Below, in pieces: positions 36,664 through 47,560 of a DNA stretch of 64,000 nt. Under the pieces are notes generated by a model, which made no database searches, was not told where the DNA came from, and worked only from the letters and a program-made list of their open reading frames with translations. Each line of letters opens with the position of its first letter. The stretch's first letter is position 1. Made by a program: the position numbers and the translations under genes. Origin of the DNA: Odobenus rosmarus divergens (lineage: Eukaryota; Chordata; Mammalia; Carnivora; Odobenidae); the NCBI RefSeq assembly GCF_000321225.1, contig NW_004450563.1, positions 625,704 to 689,703 of the forward strand. The letters run 5' to 3'.

Positions 36664-36851
36664 AGGGTGCCTGGGTGGCTCAGTCAAGCAGCTGTCTGCC
36701 TTCTGCAGAGATGAGACCTCAAGGTTCTAGGATCAAGCCCCACATCAGGCTCCCTGCTCAGCGGGGAGTCTTCATCTCCCTCTCCCTCTGCCCCAAACCT
36801 CGACCCCCCACTCATGCTCTCTCTCTCAAATAAATAAAATCTTAAAAAAAA
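36664..36851 (+). mobile_element. Carnivore SINE (SINEC)
   Basis: Head GGGTGCCTGGGTGGCTCAGT at left. Probable target duplication around AGTCATGCT lies at 36,654 and 36,857. Confidence 0.92.
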
Positions 36852-37310
36852 GGAATAGTCATGCTGAAGAGGGAGATTATAACACAAGATGTCCAAAAGA
36901 GCACACTTAAAATGTGGGTGGCAAACTCCAAAGGTAAGCTGCATTTGGAGTTGGAAGAATATAGGAACAAAATGCCAAGGAGGAAATAATCAGATTAGTC
37001 AGGATACCATAGCAGGAGCAATCATGGTGGTCAGTTCCTCAGTAATTATAGCAAAGACAATGCAGAATAGCTCAGTGCTACCCCATTTCACTACTTTATA
37101 AGGCATTTCTCTGTGAGCACTCTTTGAAGCACAACTCCAAGATTACAGTACAAACAGCACTTCTTAAGAGATATGAAATTCAGTGACTTTAAACTGGAAT
37201 CACTGCTTAAGCGTCCGAATCAGTGAAAAAGACCAGATTAGCAAACCTAGAAGAGTTTGTAAATTTCTCATCTCTTCAGTTTTCCATTGTTATTGAAAAC
37301 AGAACAAGCT

Positions 37311-37475
37311 AGTGCTTCTCCCCTGTAACCTGCATATGCATCATCGGGGAATTTGTTAAAAATGCACATTCTAATTAGGTCCGGAATAGAGCTTGAGATT
37401 CTGGATTTCTATAAAGTTCTGAGAGGATGCTAATGCTGGTTTATAGACCCTGTTTAGAACACGAAGGGCTACAAT
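37311..37475 (+). mobile_element. MER5A-like hAT non-autonomous DNA transposon
   Basis: The order TAGTGCTTCTC, CTGCATATGCATCATCGGGG, TTTGTTAAAAATGCACATTC, GAGATTCTGGATTTCTA and GATGCTAATGCTGGTTTATAGACC follows the MER5A consensus as I know it. Strongly diverged, consistent with an ancient eutherian element. Confidence 0.6.
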
Positions 37476-38069
37476 ACAAGTATAATGATTCTCTGATTCT
37501 TCTACTCGCAGTTTATATGCTTATGCAGCCTATCTTAACTCCAAAACAGAAATGATTAAAAAAAAAAAAAAAGAAAATCAGATATTTAAGGAGTAATACC
37601 TACATGAAATAATGGAAAACAAGAACCAAAATTAGTAAAACAAAACTTTAAACATGTACAAACAAAAAGGAATGTTATTGCATCTATATTACAAAAAGGA
37701 AGCTACATTCTTTAAAATAAAAATTAAAAATTTAAGTAAAATCTTCCATAACTGGATTGCATGCAGTAGAAGAGCAAATAGATAAACTGGAAGAACAAAG
37801 AAATTCTTTCACTCCTGAAAGAGTTGGGAATATTGAGACTTAGTGCAGAAAGCTGGAAAGAGTATCACTCCTACCCTAAAGTAGGCAAATTAAAGAAAAA
37901 CAGCAAAATCCTATCTTGAGACCAAAGGTCTAAGAGCAATATATATTATATGTATCTGTGTGTATATATATATATTTATGTACACACATACATACACTTG
38001 GATACATGTGTATGTATGGATGTATTAGAAATGGATTTTCTATTAACTTGACAAGATAATTAAATTAAT
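37476..38069. other. AT-rich DNA with microsatellite, no gene seen
   Basis: An A-run at 37,558-37,572 and a TATA/CATA microsatellite at 37,940-38,015. No exon. Confidence 0.45.
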
Positions 38070-38084
38070 AAAAGATAGTTGTTG

Positions 38085-38280
38085 GGGTACCTGGGTGGCT
38101 CAGTCATTAAGCATCTGCCTTCGGCTCAGGTCATGATCCCAGGGTCCTGAGGGATCGAGCCCCACATTGGGCTCCCTGCTCTGCGTGAAGCTTGCTTCTC
38201 CCTCTCCCACTCCCACTGCTTGTGTTATCTCTCTCGCTGTGTCTCTCTCTGTCAAATAAATAAATAAAATCTTTAAAAAA
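38085..38280 (+). mobile_element. Carnivore SINE (SINEC)
   Basis: Well preserved. Perfect 15-bp target duplication AAAAGATAGTTGTTG lies at 38,070-38,084 and 38,281-38,295. Confidence 0.96.
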
Positions 38281-38387
38281 AAAAGATAGTTGTTGCTGCT
38301 AGGACAATTGGATACCATATCCAAAAAAAAAAAAAGAAAGAAATTTTGGCCCATACTTCATACCATACCATATAGTTTCATATATAT

Positions 38388-38495
38388 CTTCATATACATA
38401 TTAAATAGACATATGTATCTTTACATATATATGTATACATATAAATGTATATAAATATATATATTTATATATTTAAATATATATGTATGTTTATG
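38388..38495. repeat. AT-rich microsatellite
   Basis: Imperfect TATATG/TATAAATATA runs, partly self-complementary. Confidence 0.75.
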
Positions 38496-38559
38496 AAAGA
38501 AATAAACTCGACTACATACTGTATGATTCCAAAAATATGACAAATACTTTTGAGTTTTC

Positions 38560-38720
38560 TTAATCTGATGGATAAAAATGCTGTTTTAGTAGCTTTTGTT
38601 TGTCTTACTATGTGTGACATTATCTTTTCATATTTCTATTTCATTTTCTCTGAACTGCCAGCATGTATCTGTAGACTGTACATATCTCTTGCCCATTTTT
38701 AAAAATTAGGTCGTTTTTTT
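38560..38720 (-). mobile_element. Old LINE-1 fragment
   Basis: ATTATCTTTTCATATTTCTATT and CATATCTCTTGCCCATTTTT are the antisense of a conserved stretch near the end of old L1 ORF2. Short and diverged. Confidence 0.4.
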
Positions 38721-39165
38721 CTCCTTAATTTTATAAAACTTACAGTAAATTCATGATACATAGTATCAATTTTTAATAATATACAGAATTTTCTATGCTT
38801 AAAATTTTATTTAATAAAAGTTTTCATTGACATTTTCACATGATTTCTGGCAAATTACAACTCAGACATCATTGTCAAATTATTTCACAATTAAACAATA
38901 AAAGACAGTTAAATGCTTAAAGAAAACATAGTACAAGTGGTCAGAAGGTGTAAGCAGAAGGTGTTTGGCGAAAATGTGAAAGAGGCACTCTGTCAATCCT
39001 CTGTCATCAGCAAACTTTCTCCAAGGAAATGTGTGTTGCCCAATCTCACTTTCTATTCAAATAATAAATTTCTAAAGAAGTATTCCCTTTGACAAGAAGT
39101 CAATTTTGGCAAGAGTCCAGCAGATTACTTATCAGATGGGAAATGATTAAGAAAAAATGATTTTA
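38721..39165. other. AT-rich DNA, no gene seen
   Basis: Nothing recognisable. Confidence 0.4.
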
Positions 39166-39232
39166 TTTCTTTTTTAAAATGTTATTGTTATGTTAATCAC
39201 CATACATAACAATAAAAAATTAAAAAAAAAAG
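39166..39232. mobile_element. Tiny inverted LINE-1 3' terminus
   Basis: TTATTGTTATGTTAATCACC (39,182 on) is the antisense of the young L1 3' end. It is followed directly by ATACATAACAATAAAAAATT plus an A-run, which is the sense 3' end with tail. This is the layout expected from a very short insertion with 5' inversion (twin priming). No target duplication is evident. Confidence 0.45.
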
Positions 39233-39895
39233 CAAATCCCCCCCAAGAAAATTTTTTCTTCATTGAAAAGTACCACAGCACTCATTCCTGTAAACCGCAT
39301 TCAATTCAAATAAATACTGGATCTGCAACTGGTATGTTACTTTCTACAAGTGCATCGTAAAACCCCATCCTTTGCCAACAGGAACATTTTAGTGTCAGTG
39401 AGATATTGAAGTAATTAAAATATAAACTCCATGCTGCTCCATCTATCTCTATCCAAATGGCAAGTTTATTTTACTGAATCCCCCTTATCGAGTGCCAAAA
39501 TTGCCTAAACCCTATATTAGTCATTTAAAATAATAGGTTCTGCTTTATTACCAGATTCAACATAAATTGACCAATATATGTAACCGGCTAAATTACAATT
39601 GCTTACAGTTAGATATTTCATTTCTGTTAACAATTCTTTGGCCAGTATGTAATACAAAAATAGCAAACCAAACTGCCTAACAATTCTGATATCAAATATA
39701 GCATTCTTAACACTATTTAACCTATAGCTAAATAAATAAACCTATAGTTTAGTATCAGTATCATTAGAGAATTATTCAAAAAAGACAGCATAGCCATAGA
39801 AATCATTGTTTTCTCTTTAGTAGTAATGACGGATTTCTCAAATCATCACAGTTAATGACTATATATATATATATATAAAAAGAAGTGATTATTTG
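39233..39895. other. AT-rich DNA, no gene seen
   Basis: Ends in an (AT)9 run at 39,861-39,878. Confidence 0.4.
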
Positions 39896-40286
39896 CGTGT
39901 GTTAATCTAAATAAAGAAAGTAAACTGAGGCAAGCACAAATTACCAGAAATTGAGTTTATTTGGGAATAGGAGAGGAATTGTAATTTGGGACATGCAAAC
40001 TGTAGCCAATTACAGGTTAGTCGTTTGAGGGTTTGCGGTAAACTGTATTTATGGGCAAGAAGTACAAAAAGGGGGGAAGAGAGTCCAGCCAGGTTCTAAG
40101 CAGGAAGTTCATTGGCTTGAGGATGGGAAGAGATTCTTGCAGATATTCATCGATCAGAAGATAAATGTTAGTCTTCTGTAAATCAGGCATTTACAGGAAA
40201 TCAGTCTCTCAGTTCGTAAGTTCTGTGCTTTTGAGGGTACATGCATGAGATTGTCCATTTCATATCTGCTGGTTCCATTCTAAATT
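39896..40286 (-). repeat. LTR-like repeat, copy A
   Basis: The reverse complement matches 45,302-45,700 almost end to end. Shared blocks include AACTGAGAGACTGATTTCCT, GTAAATGCCTGATTTA, GCCCATAAATACAGT, CAGTTTGCATGTCCCAAA or CTGTTTGCATGTCCCAAA, and AATAAACTCAATTTCTGGTA. The AATAAA followed by a short end is typical of an LTR R region. Family not named; probably a solo LTR. Confidence 0.65.
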
Positions 40287-41058
40287 GATATCCTTTTACA
40301 CATTTCCTACCTTTTCAATATGCTTGTCATTTGATGTTTGCCGTATTAGTTCTACCTCCATATTAATGCACCGTGATACAAAACCAGCAATAAATCATTC
40401 AGAATTATGTACTTCATAATAAGAATAATTGCATGTATTTAAGGAGTGCTTTATAAGTTCTAAAGCTCTTCTACGCATATTATTTTCATTGATCCTTACA
40501 ACAAACCATATATAATTGGGAAGGCAGTCAGTTCATTGCCTATTTTACTTATAGAAGAATTTGGAATCCCCAAACAATGGTCTGACTCCAAAATCAAGGA
40601 TGTCCTTCTTTGTATCAGCTATCGGACATTAACCACATACACTTAAAAATAAAATGAGAAAAGCTCTTTGTGGTTTTGCCTACCTTTCTTGATGGGGGGG
40701 AAATTCAAATATCAAGTAAATTTGTGATGCATATGGTTAATTTTAAATAATGCAATGCATGCTTTTGTATGTTAAAAATTTCAGGATAAATTTCCACTAA
40801 GATTTTGATAAAAATTACAGATCAGATATTGATGTAAAATACTGTTTCACAGTTAAACTATAAAAAAAAAACAAACTGGTATTTTCTGACATGGGACATA
40901 AAGAACGTAGGTTCCTATAAATTAAACAAAAAGTGCTGAGAATTTATACAGATTAATTGTAGTTCTCTAAATGTATACTTACTAGTACACTATTTCAGTA
41001 CTTAATGAAAAGATACTACGCACAAATATTAGCTTACTTTTATACTAGATTTTAAACA
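40287..41058. other. No gene seen; possible MIR fragment
   Basis: 40,440-40,620 resembles a reversed MIR element: TTCATTGATCCTTACAACAA, CTATTTTACTTATAGAAGAA and a GGTCTGACTCCAAAATC block. The rest is AT-rich without features. Confidence 0.4.
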
Positions 41059-41071
41059 TTTTAAAGGTGAG

Positions 41072-41274
41072 GGGCACCTGGGTGGCTCAGTCGTTAAGCA
41101 TCTGCCTTGGGCTCAGGTCATGATCCTGGCCGGGGTCCTGGGATCTAGCCCCGCATCTGGCTCCCTGCTCAGCGGGAAGCCTGCTTCTCCCTCTCCCACT
41201 CCCCCTGCTTGTGTTCCCTCTCTCGCAATGTCTATCTCTGTCAAATAAATAAATAAAATCTTAAAAAAAAATTT
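41072..41274 (+). mobile_element. Carnivore SINE (SINEC)
   Basis: Contains a small duplication in the body (GATCCTGGCCGGGGTCCTGG). Target duplication TTTTAAAGGTGAG versus TTTTAAAGATGAG lies at 41,059-41,071 and 41,275-41,287. Confidence 0.94.
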
Positions 41275-41287
41275 TTTTAAAGATGAG

Positions 41288-41973
41288 ATAAAAATGATAT
41301 CTATGATAATGAAAATTCAGTGGCAACATATTTACTCTTACTTAATATTTTACAAATGAATGTAAATAAAAAGCATTTTCTCTACTTCTGAAAACACATT
41401 TCGAAATATATGAACCCTACTGATGACATTTTTAGTCTTTCTGATGATTCTGAATTTCTTCTGTTAAAAAGAAACAGGCCCAAAATAGAGTCACTTACAT
41501 TAAGCCCTAGCAGCACTTAATACCTAACCTAATTGCAGTTTCAGCCTTTCCCAGGAGTGGAATTTTAAACCAGTCAGTCTGGAATTTCTTGATAAAACCC
41601 CCCAGCCCTTCTCCTTATAGGAAGGTGACCTTGCCTGAAACAATCCTTTCTTTTCTTTTTCTAATAACTTCCTGTCCCAATCCTTTCTGTCTATAAAATC
41701 CTTCCATTTGTTAGGTGGGATGCTGTCTGATTCATGAATCATCGAATAAAGTCAATTAGATCTTTACTCAGTGGAATTTTTGTATAGAAACTTGAGTTTC
41801 TATAGTTATATCAACTAGAGCTGGGTTCATTGATTCTTTTCAAGTTAGCTGATTTTGTGGATTTTTTTTAATTCACAAAAATGAATTTATTGCCTTTAAC
41901 CTTAAAAATCGATATACAAATAACAAGACTAACACATTGAATAACCAAGTAGGATATTGTGATTTATAATTGA
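41288..41973. other. No gene recognised
   Basis: The 72-codon minus-strand frame at 41,524-41,742 matches no known family. An AATAAAGTC motif at 41,744 could be an old LTR polyadenylation signal. Confidence 0.4.
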
Positions 41974-41977
41974 GATA

Positions 41978-42747
41978 TGTGTTACTGAACCCAAGTTCAA
42001 TCTGCTTCCCAAAGGTCAGTTCAGTAAGTCAAGGGGATGAAGGAACAGAAGGCAAGCTGAGGACAAAGCAGAAGCTGATACCCCACAACATGCCCCTCCC
42101 CCCATGGGATATGTGTGACATTCCTCAGGCACTCCTGGCTGCCCTAAAGGAAGAACAAATGGTTAACAAATGGATAGAGATTACAGTCCTGCAGGACGGG
42201 AGTCTCTCTCAGTTTACAAATGTCCTAGTGATTTACAAGGAAGAAGCTTTCTTGTCAATAGCCTAACTTCCAGAGACCCATAACTCACCTTCCTGAAGCC
42301 CTAACATCACCCTCCCCCCCTCGCCTCCATAAAATTGAGGAAGGCTGAGGCAGAAGGAAATGTAAATAAAATTGAATTTCTTCTAAACCTAAAGCCCATT
42401 CATTAACAAGGATGTGTGATAGGAGGAATGTAACATTCCTCCAGGAAATTCCCAACTGTTCATGTTAGTGCCTCATTAGAGGGAAAAACAGCCTTGGCTT
42501 GACAATAACCAGGCCTCTCGTACCCTGAGAGTCTTTAGCATATGACAGTCCTTCTGGACACCCCCTTTTTCCTAACTTCCCCAACTCCTGAGTATATAAT
42601 CAGCCATGCCTCACAACCCCGGTGGAGCAGCTCTTTCTGCCCACGGGTCCTGTCCCCATGTTTTAATAAAACCACCATTTTGCACAAAAGATGTCTCAAG
42701 AATTCTTTCTTGGTCATTGGCTCCGGACCTCACCCCACCGAACCTCA
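41978..42747 (+). mobile_element. Solo LTR of an ERV1 (gammaretrovirus-like) element
   Basis: The 770-bp block begins TGTGTTACTG and ends CCGAACCTCA (TG...CA ends). It is flanked by the 4-bp duplication GATA at 41,974-41,977 and 42,748-42,751, the duplication size typical of gammaretroviral integration. A TATATAATC box lies near 42,592-42,600. The polyadenylation signal AATAAA lies near 42,665, followed by the R/U5-like CAAGAATTCTTTCTTGGTC and TCCGGACCTCACCCC. A second AATAAA/TATAAA-like stretch at 42,320-42,370 may be incidental. No internal viral region is present, so internal recombination between two LTRs is inferred. Open frames across it are not genes. Confidence 0.75.
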
Positions 42748-42751
42748 GATA

Positions 42752-43030
42752 TATTCTAAAACTTTATCAAAGGGACAAGTTATCAAAGCCAAAAATACAA
42801 CTTAATTCCAGAAAGCTAGCTACCTGAGAAAATGGCAGACTAATGTGTCAAATAACCAGCTTACCACCTTGGTGCAGCAGGAGATTTTAAAGGGGAAAGG
42901 AAGGGGAAATATGTCTCAAGGGTTAAACAAATGAAATCAAAGGTTAATTATAACTCTTCAGAGGAACTTGTAGGCTCTAGTTGTGGTTATCTGTTTGTCT
43001 TGATCAAGTCTCTGGTTGTGGTCACATGAT
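42752..43030. other. No gene seen
   Basis: Diverged sequence between the LTR and a SINE. Confidence 0.35.
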
Positions 43031-43044
43031 TGTCTTGTGTTTTG

Positions 43045-43266
43045 TTTTTTTTTTTTAAAGATTTTATTTATTTGACAGAGAGAGAGGGAGAGAGGAAAAA
43101 GGGGGAGAGAGAGAGAGCACAAGTAGGGGGAGCTGTATATACAGGGAGAAGAAGAAGCAGGCTCCCTGGTGAGCAGAGAGCCTGATGTGGGGCTGGATCC
43201 CAGGACCCTGAGATCACGACCTAAGCCAGGGGCAGATACTTAACCAGCTGAGCCACCCAGGTGCCC
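43045..43266 (-). mobile_element. Carnivore SINE (SINEC)
   Basis: Poly-T at left, expanded GAGAGA block, head at right. Target duplication TGTCTTGTGTTTTG versus TGTCTTGTGCTTTC lies at 43,031 and 43,268. Confidence 0.94.
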
Positions 43267-43339
43267 ATGTCTTGTGCTTTCAGATTAGTGTCAGTAGCAT
43301 TCTTTTAGTTCCTATAGAGCTTTAAACAATATTACTGTC

Positions 43340-43520
43340 GGGCGCCTGGGTGGCTCAGATGGTTGAGCGTCTGCCTTCGGCTCAGGTCATGATCCCAGAG
43401 TTCTGGGATCGAGTCCCGCATCGGGCTCCCTGCTCCTTGGGAGCCTGCTTCTCCCTCTGCCTCTCTCTCTCTCTGTGTCTCTCATGAATAAATAAATAAA
43501 ATCTTTAAAAAAAAAAAAAA
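43340..43520 (+). mobile_element. Young carnivore SINE (SINEC)
   Basis: Intact head with a good B box (GGGATCGAGTCCC), a short CT block, CATGAATAAATAAATAAAATC and a tail of about 17 A. Perfect 16-bp target duplication AAACAATATTACTGTC lies at 43,324-43,339 and 43,521-43,536. The long tail and perfect duplication suggest a recent insertion. Confidence 0.97.
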
Positions 43521-43694
43521 AAACAATATTACTGTCTTGGATACAGTTTAAGCTTTAGACTCTGTTTCAGTTACATGCACGAATGTTGACACAGCTTTAT
43601 TTATGTTGTAGGTCAGGGTTTTTTAAGTACAGATTACCTTACTTTCAAACAATTCAAGGCAGAAAAGAAGGGGGGCCTTCAAAATAGAATTAGT

Positions 43695-44492
43695 TCTGGT
43701 ACGAATAAATGTATTTGGTCCTCAACCCTATTCCAGGTACAGAGCTCCTGAAACCCTTGGAATTTCCTGTGATAAGAGCAATAAAGGTGTCTTTTGTTAT
43801 GTTAATGAGTGACTTCTGGAAAGCCTTTAGGTAACCTATGGATGGAGGCTGGTTGCCAAAGGAATCTCGTATCTTTAAGAGGCTGGAACTTTCAGCATCC
43901 ACCCCCAAACTCCAGGGAGGGAAGAGGAGCAGCAGGCTGAATAAACTGCCAGTGGTCAGTTATTTAATTAGTCATGACTACCTAATGAAGCCTCCATGAA
44001 AACTCAAAATGCAGGGTTCAAAGAGCTCTCGGATGGTGGACACAGAGGTGCCGGATAAGTGGCACACCTGGAGAAGGCATGAAGCTCTGTGCCTTTTCCT
44101 CATATGTTGTCCTATGCATCTCTTCCACCTAGCCATTCCTAAGTTATATTCTTTTATAATAAACCCACCATCTGGTAATTAAAATGTTTCTCTGAGTTCT
44201 AGCAAATCAGAAAAGATGTTCTAGCAAGTTAATCAAACCCAAGGAGGAGGTCTTTGGAACTTCTAGCCTGTAGCCAGTGAGTCAGAAGTCCGGATAATAA
44301 TCTGGATTTTTGATTGGGGGGACAAGGTAGTCTTATAGGACTGAACCCTTAATGGGTGGAATCTGATATTATCTCCTGGTAGGTCGTGTCAGAACTGAAT
44401 CAAATTGTAGGACATAGCTGGTGTCCGGAGAGTTGCTAAACGTTCTGTGGGTGGAATTCATCCCCTGTAGTGGAATGGAAATGAGTGTCAGA
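43695..44492 (+). repeat. Old LTR-like interspersed repeat, family unassigned
   Basis: Recognisable blocks occur in order: ATGTATTTGGTCCTCAACCC, CTGGAACTTTCAGCATCCAC, AATGAAGCCTCCATGAAAAC, CCTATGCATCTCTTCC, TTTTATAATAAACCCACC, TTTCTCTGAGTTCTAGC, GTGTCAGAACTGAATCAA and TTGTAGGACATAGCTGGTGT. I know this as a common ancient mammalian repeat. The AATAAA and length fit an LTR, but I cannot name the family. Confidence 0.6.
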
Positions 44493-44889
44493 ACACCTAT
44501 TTACCCAGAAATTGCTAGTTGAGGTAAGAATTTGCCATTTGAGAAGATAATTCCATGTTTTGTAACAATATATAAAGAATATCAGTGCTTGACAATACTT
44601 TCTAAGTTATCTAATACCTTTCCTTATTTTCACAAAACTGAAGAACAAAGAAGTAAAAAACTTAAGATTGAGTTCAGGCCAACTGGTTAATGCATAAGCC
44701 AAAACTAATACATCTCTGAATCCACTTTTCCCCCCCAATGGATTTCTGCTTCCCAGTATGACCTCTGCAACTCATTTTTGAGTGAGCATTCCAAAATATA
44801 TGCCGAAATAGTTCTTGCTTAAAAACTACAAACATTTTGGTTTTGCCAAATTACGCCCCATCATCTAATGGATACAAATGAAAATTCAG

Positions 44890-45290
44890 CATGGCATAAT
44901 GGCCCTTCATCTTCTGACTACCTTTCTCATTTGAATCTCTTGCATTTCTCTCACTGGTATCCCTACCCTCTAGTAAAAACAAATTATGCCCCAATCCCCA
45001 GGCATCCATGCTTTTTCTTGCCTTTAGGCAATTTGTTGCCTTTGCATAAAATACCTTCTCTACTTGTCCACAGAGGCTCGGTCAACCAGCAGCCCTAAAA
45101 GATCTTTCCTAATCACTCCAGTTTAGTTTAAGTCCTTTATGTGGTTCTGCTCTAAACATGTCTATGATTCTATTATGGCACTTGTCATAGTGCTTTGTAT
45201 ATGTTTTGTATTGGTCTGTGTCACCTATAAAATTGGGATCTCCTCTGGTATCTACTAGTGGGCTATTGAATAAATCAGTAATTTAACGTG
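44890..45290 (+). mobile_element. Probable L2 LINE 3' remnant
   Basis: CATGCTTTTTCTTGCCTTTAGGC, AAATACCTTCTCTACTTGTCC, GCACTTGTCATAGTGCTTTG and ATTGAATAAATCAGT occur in L2 order. The short frame at 44,868-45,098 is part of it. 44,570-44,730 may be a separate reversed MIR. Confidence 0.5.
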
Positions 45291-45301
45291 TGAAAGAATT
45301 T

Positions 45302-45700
45302 CAATCTAAAATGGAACTAGAAAAATCTCATGCATCTACTCTCAGGAAAACAAAACTTTTAAGAACTGAGAGACTGATTTCCTGTAAATGCCTGATTTAG
45401 AGAAGACCAAAACTTATCTCCTGACCCAGAAACATCCATCAAGAATCTCTCTCCATCTTCAAGCTCATGAACTCACTGCTTGGACTCTGGCTAGACTCCC
45501 TCCCCCAACCTCCTACCATGCACTCTTTGCCCATAAATACAGTCTACCCCAAACCTTCAAAGGACTTGCCTGTAGCTTGCTACTGTTTGCATGTCCCAAA
45601 CTACAATTCTCCGGCTATTCTTGAATTTCGTCAATAAACTCAATTTCTGGTAATTTGAGCTTGCTTCAGTTTACCTTTTTATCTAGATTGACACATGCTA
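45302..45700 (+). repeat. LTR-like repeat, copy B
   Basis: Same family as the minus-strand copy at 39,896-40,286, in opposite orientation about 5 kb away. It contains GCCCATAAATACAGTCTACC and AATAAACTCAATTTCTGGTA near its end. The 78-codon frame at 45,388-45,624 has no counterpart kept open in the other copy, so it is not a gene. Confidence 0.65.
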
Positions 45701-46940
45701 CACTATTTTGTCTCCTTTTCATCTTACTCTCTTAATCGTGTATGTGTTCTCATATATATGATTTGTGCATAACAATCTTTGCATGAATACAATCATCAAT
45801 AAAGCTAGGTATTACCTCTTACTGTTTCCCAGGAACTGACTGCACTTAAAACTTTTATAATCTCATTTAATCTGCACAGCAAACTAATGAGATTGGTGGT
45901 ATTATTATGTCCATTAGACTTAAAAATACAAGTTGCCCAAGTCTCATGGGTAGTGAGAACAGACCTAGAATTGTCTCCCAAGCCTGTTTATCACCAAAGT
46001 CTATGTCAAGAGCCATGATATTACACTGCTTTTGTGGTTTTGGATGGTTTGGGATGGGTTATAGGTCATAACTCCAAAGGCCTTTATAATACTTAGGAAA
46101 CAAATCCCAATACAATATTTTCTAAATTCACAGAAATATTTTAGGAAATACTGGGTCTTCTTTTCAGGTAGATGAATACACTAAAACCTTTCCTCTGTAG
46201 TTCTTCTGAGAGTGGGTAAAGGTAGAAGATAGTTCAATATTGTGCACTGGGGCCTTATCTAAATGAGAAGAAAAAAATGCCCACAGCTAATATTGGAATA
46301 TCATGAGAAAAATCTAAAGAAAACACATATTGTTGCTTACTCAGCATACTTGAAGGATTAATAAGCAAGGTACTACTTGCCAACTTTGACACAGTTTTCT
46401 CTTATCTATCACTCAGCTAGAAGCTGCTGTGTTATTAACTTAAGTAATTTTCAACTCAGGTGGATACTACCACCCACGAAAAGATATTTTTCATTTTTAT
46501 TTAATGATTTATTCTCACTGAAAGTTTCAGAGAAGTAAAAAAAAAAAAACAAAACAAAAAACCCTACAAAATATACAGAAAGGAGAATTTTCCTTCCCTT
46601 CAGATAATTATGTGGCTGACTTGGGTCAAATGCTGCATGCTTCTTTTGTAGATGTAAATATAGACTTTGATCTTGACTTCTCTGTCCCTGTCTCTTTGTG
46701 TCTCTAAACACAGCTGTCCCTCACTCCTTCACACAAAAGTGGAATTATACTGTATACATTAGCTCAAGTGTTACAACAAAGGGTTATAAGAAACAGCAAT
46801 GGAGCCAGACTGTTCTTAGCATCTCTGTCAAAGGAGCAAGTCACATTCTCAGTTACTTAGTATGCTCATCTGTAAACTGGGGGTAAAAAAGAGACTTAGG
46901 TTATGGGGATGCTCTAAGTACCTAAGTCCATATATGTAAA
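45701..46940. other. No gene seen; MIR-like remnants
   Basis: 45,835-46,010 resembles a reversed MIR/L2 core (ATAATCTCATTTAATCTGCAC, AGTTGCCCAAGTCTCA). 46,790-46,940 resembles a forward MIR (GAGCAAGTCACATTCTCAG, CATCTGTAAACTGGGGGT). Both are weak. Confidence 0.35.
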
Positions 46941-46961
46941 TTGCTACAACAATTTCTAGCA

Positions 46962-47136
46962 CATTTTTTTAAAAGATTTTTACTTATTTACTTGAGACAG
47001 AGAGAGAGCACAGAGGGAGGAGGAGAAGTCGACTCCCTGCTGAGCAGAGAGCCTGATGTGGGGCTGGATCCCAGGAACCTGAGATCATGACCAGAGCCGA
47101 AGGCAGACACTTAACCAACTGAGCCACCCACACACC
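46962..47136 (-). mobile_element. Carnivore SINE (SINEC)
   Basis: Tail side TTTTTTTAAAAGATTTTTAC at left, head at right. Target duplication AATTTCTAGCACATTTT versus AATTTCTAGCACGTTTT lies at 46,951 and 47,139. Confidence 0.93.
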
Positions 47137-47199
47137 AAAATTTCTAGCACGTTTTAAACTTATTTTATTTTTTTTCTCTTTACAGTCTATCACGGTCTT

Positions 47200-47560
47200 C
47201 TGAATTAGAACACATAGATGTACCTCATTATTTTTAGTGATTGCAGAGTATCCCAGAGTAAAGAATTATCATACCTAAATACTTACTCTTCAATTAAATG
47301 AAATGAAGTTTTCTAATATTTTGCTTTTGCCAACCATGGGGTTGTAAATGTATTTTTGAAATTTCTTAATGTACTGTTCTTAAATTCTTCAGGCTAGATT
47401 CACCGAAATGGGATTGCTAAATCAAAGATAAAAAAAATTAATTTACTTTGACTTTACTACCAATAGCAGTTCTATCAATTTACACAACTGTCAGCATTTA
47501 TGAGTGCAGTATTTTTTAACCTTTTTGGGTAGTATCAATGATTTTTATGGCTTCTCTCAT
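47200..47560 (-). mobile_element. Old LINE-1 fragment
   Basis: Antisense of old L1 3' sequence: GATTGCAGAGTATCCCAG, GGGATTGCTAAATCAAAG, CTATCAATTTACACAACTGTC. Diverged. Confidence 0.4.

Noticed and set aside
38388..38495. AT-rich self-complementary run as a cruciform or origin
   Set aside because: It is an imperfect microsatellite; the complementarity follows from TA alternation.
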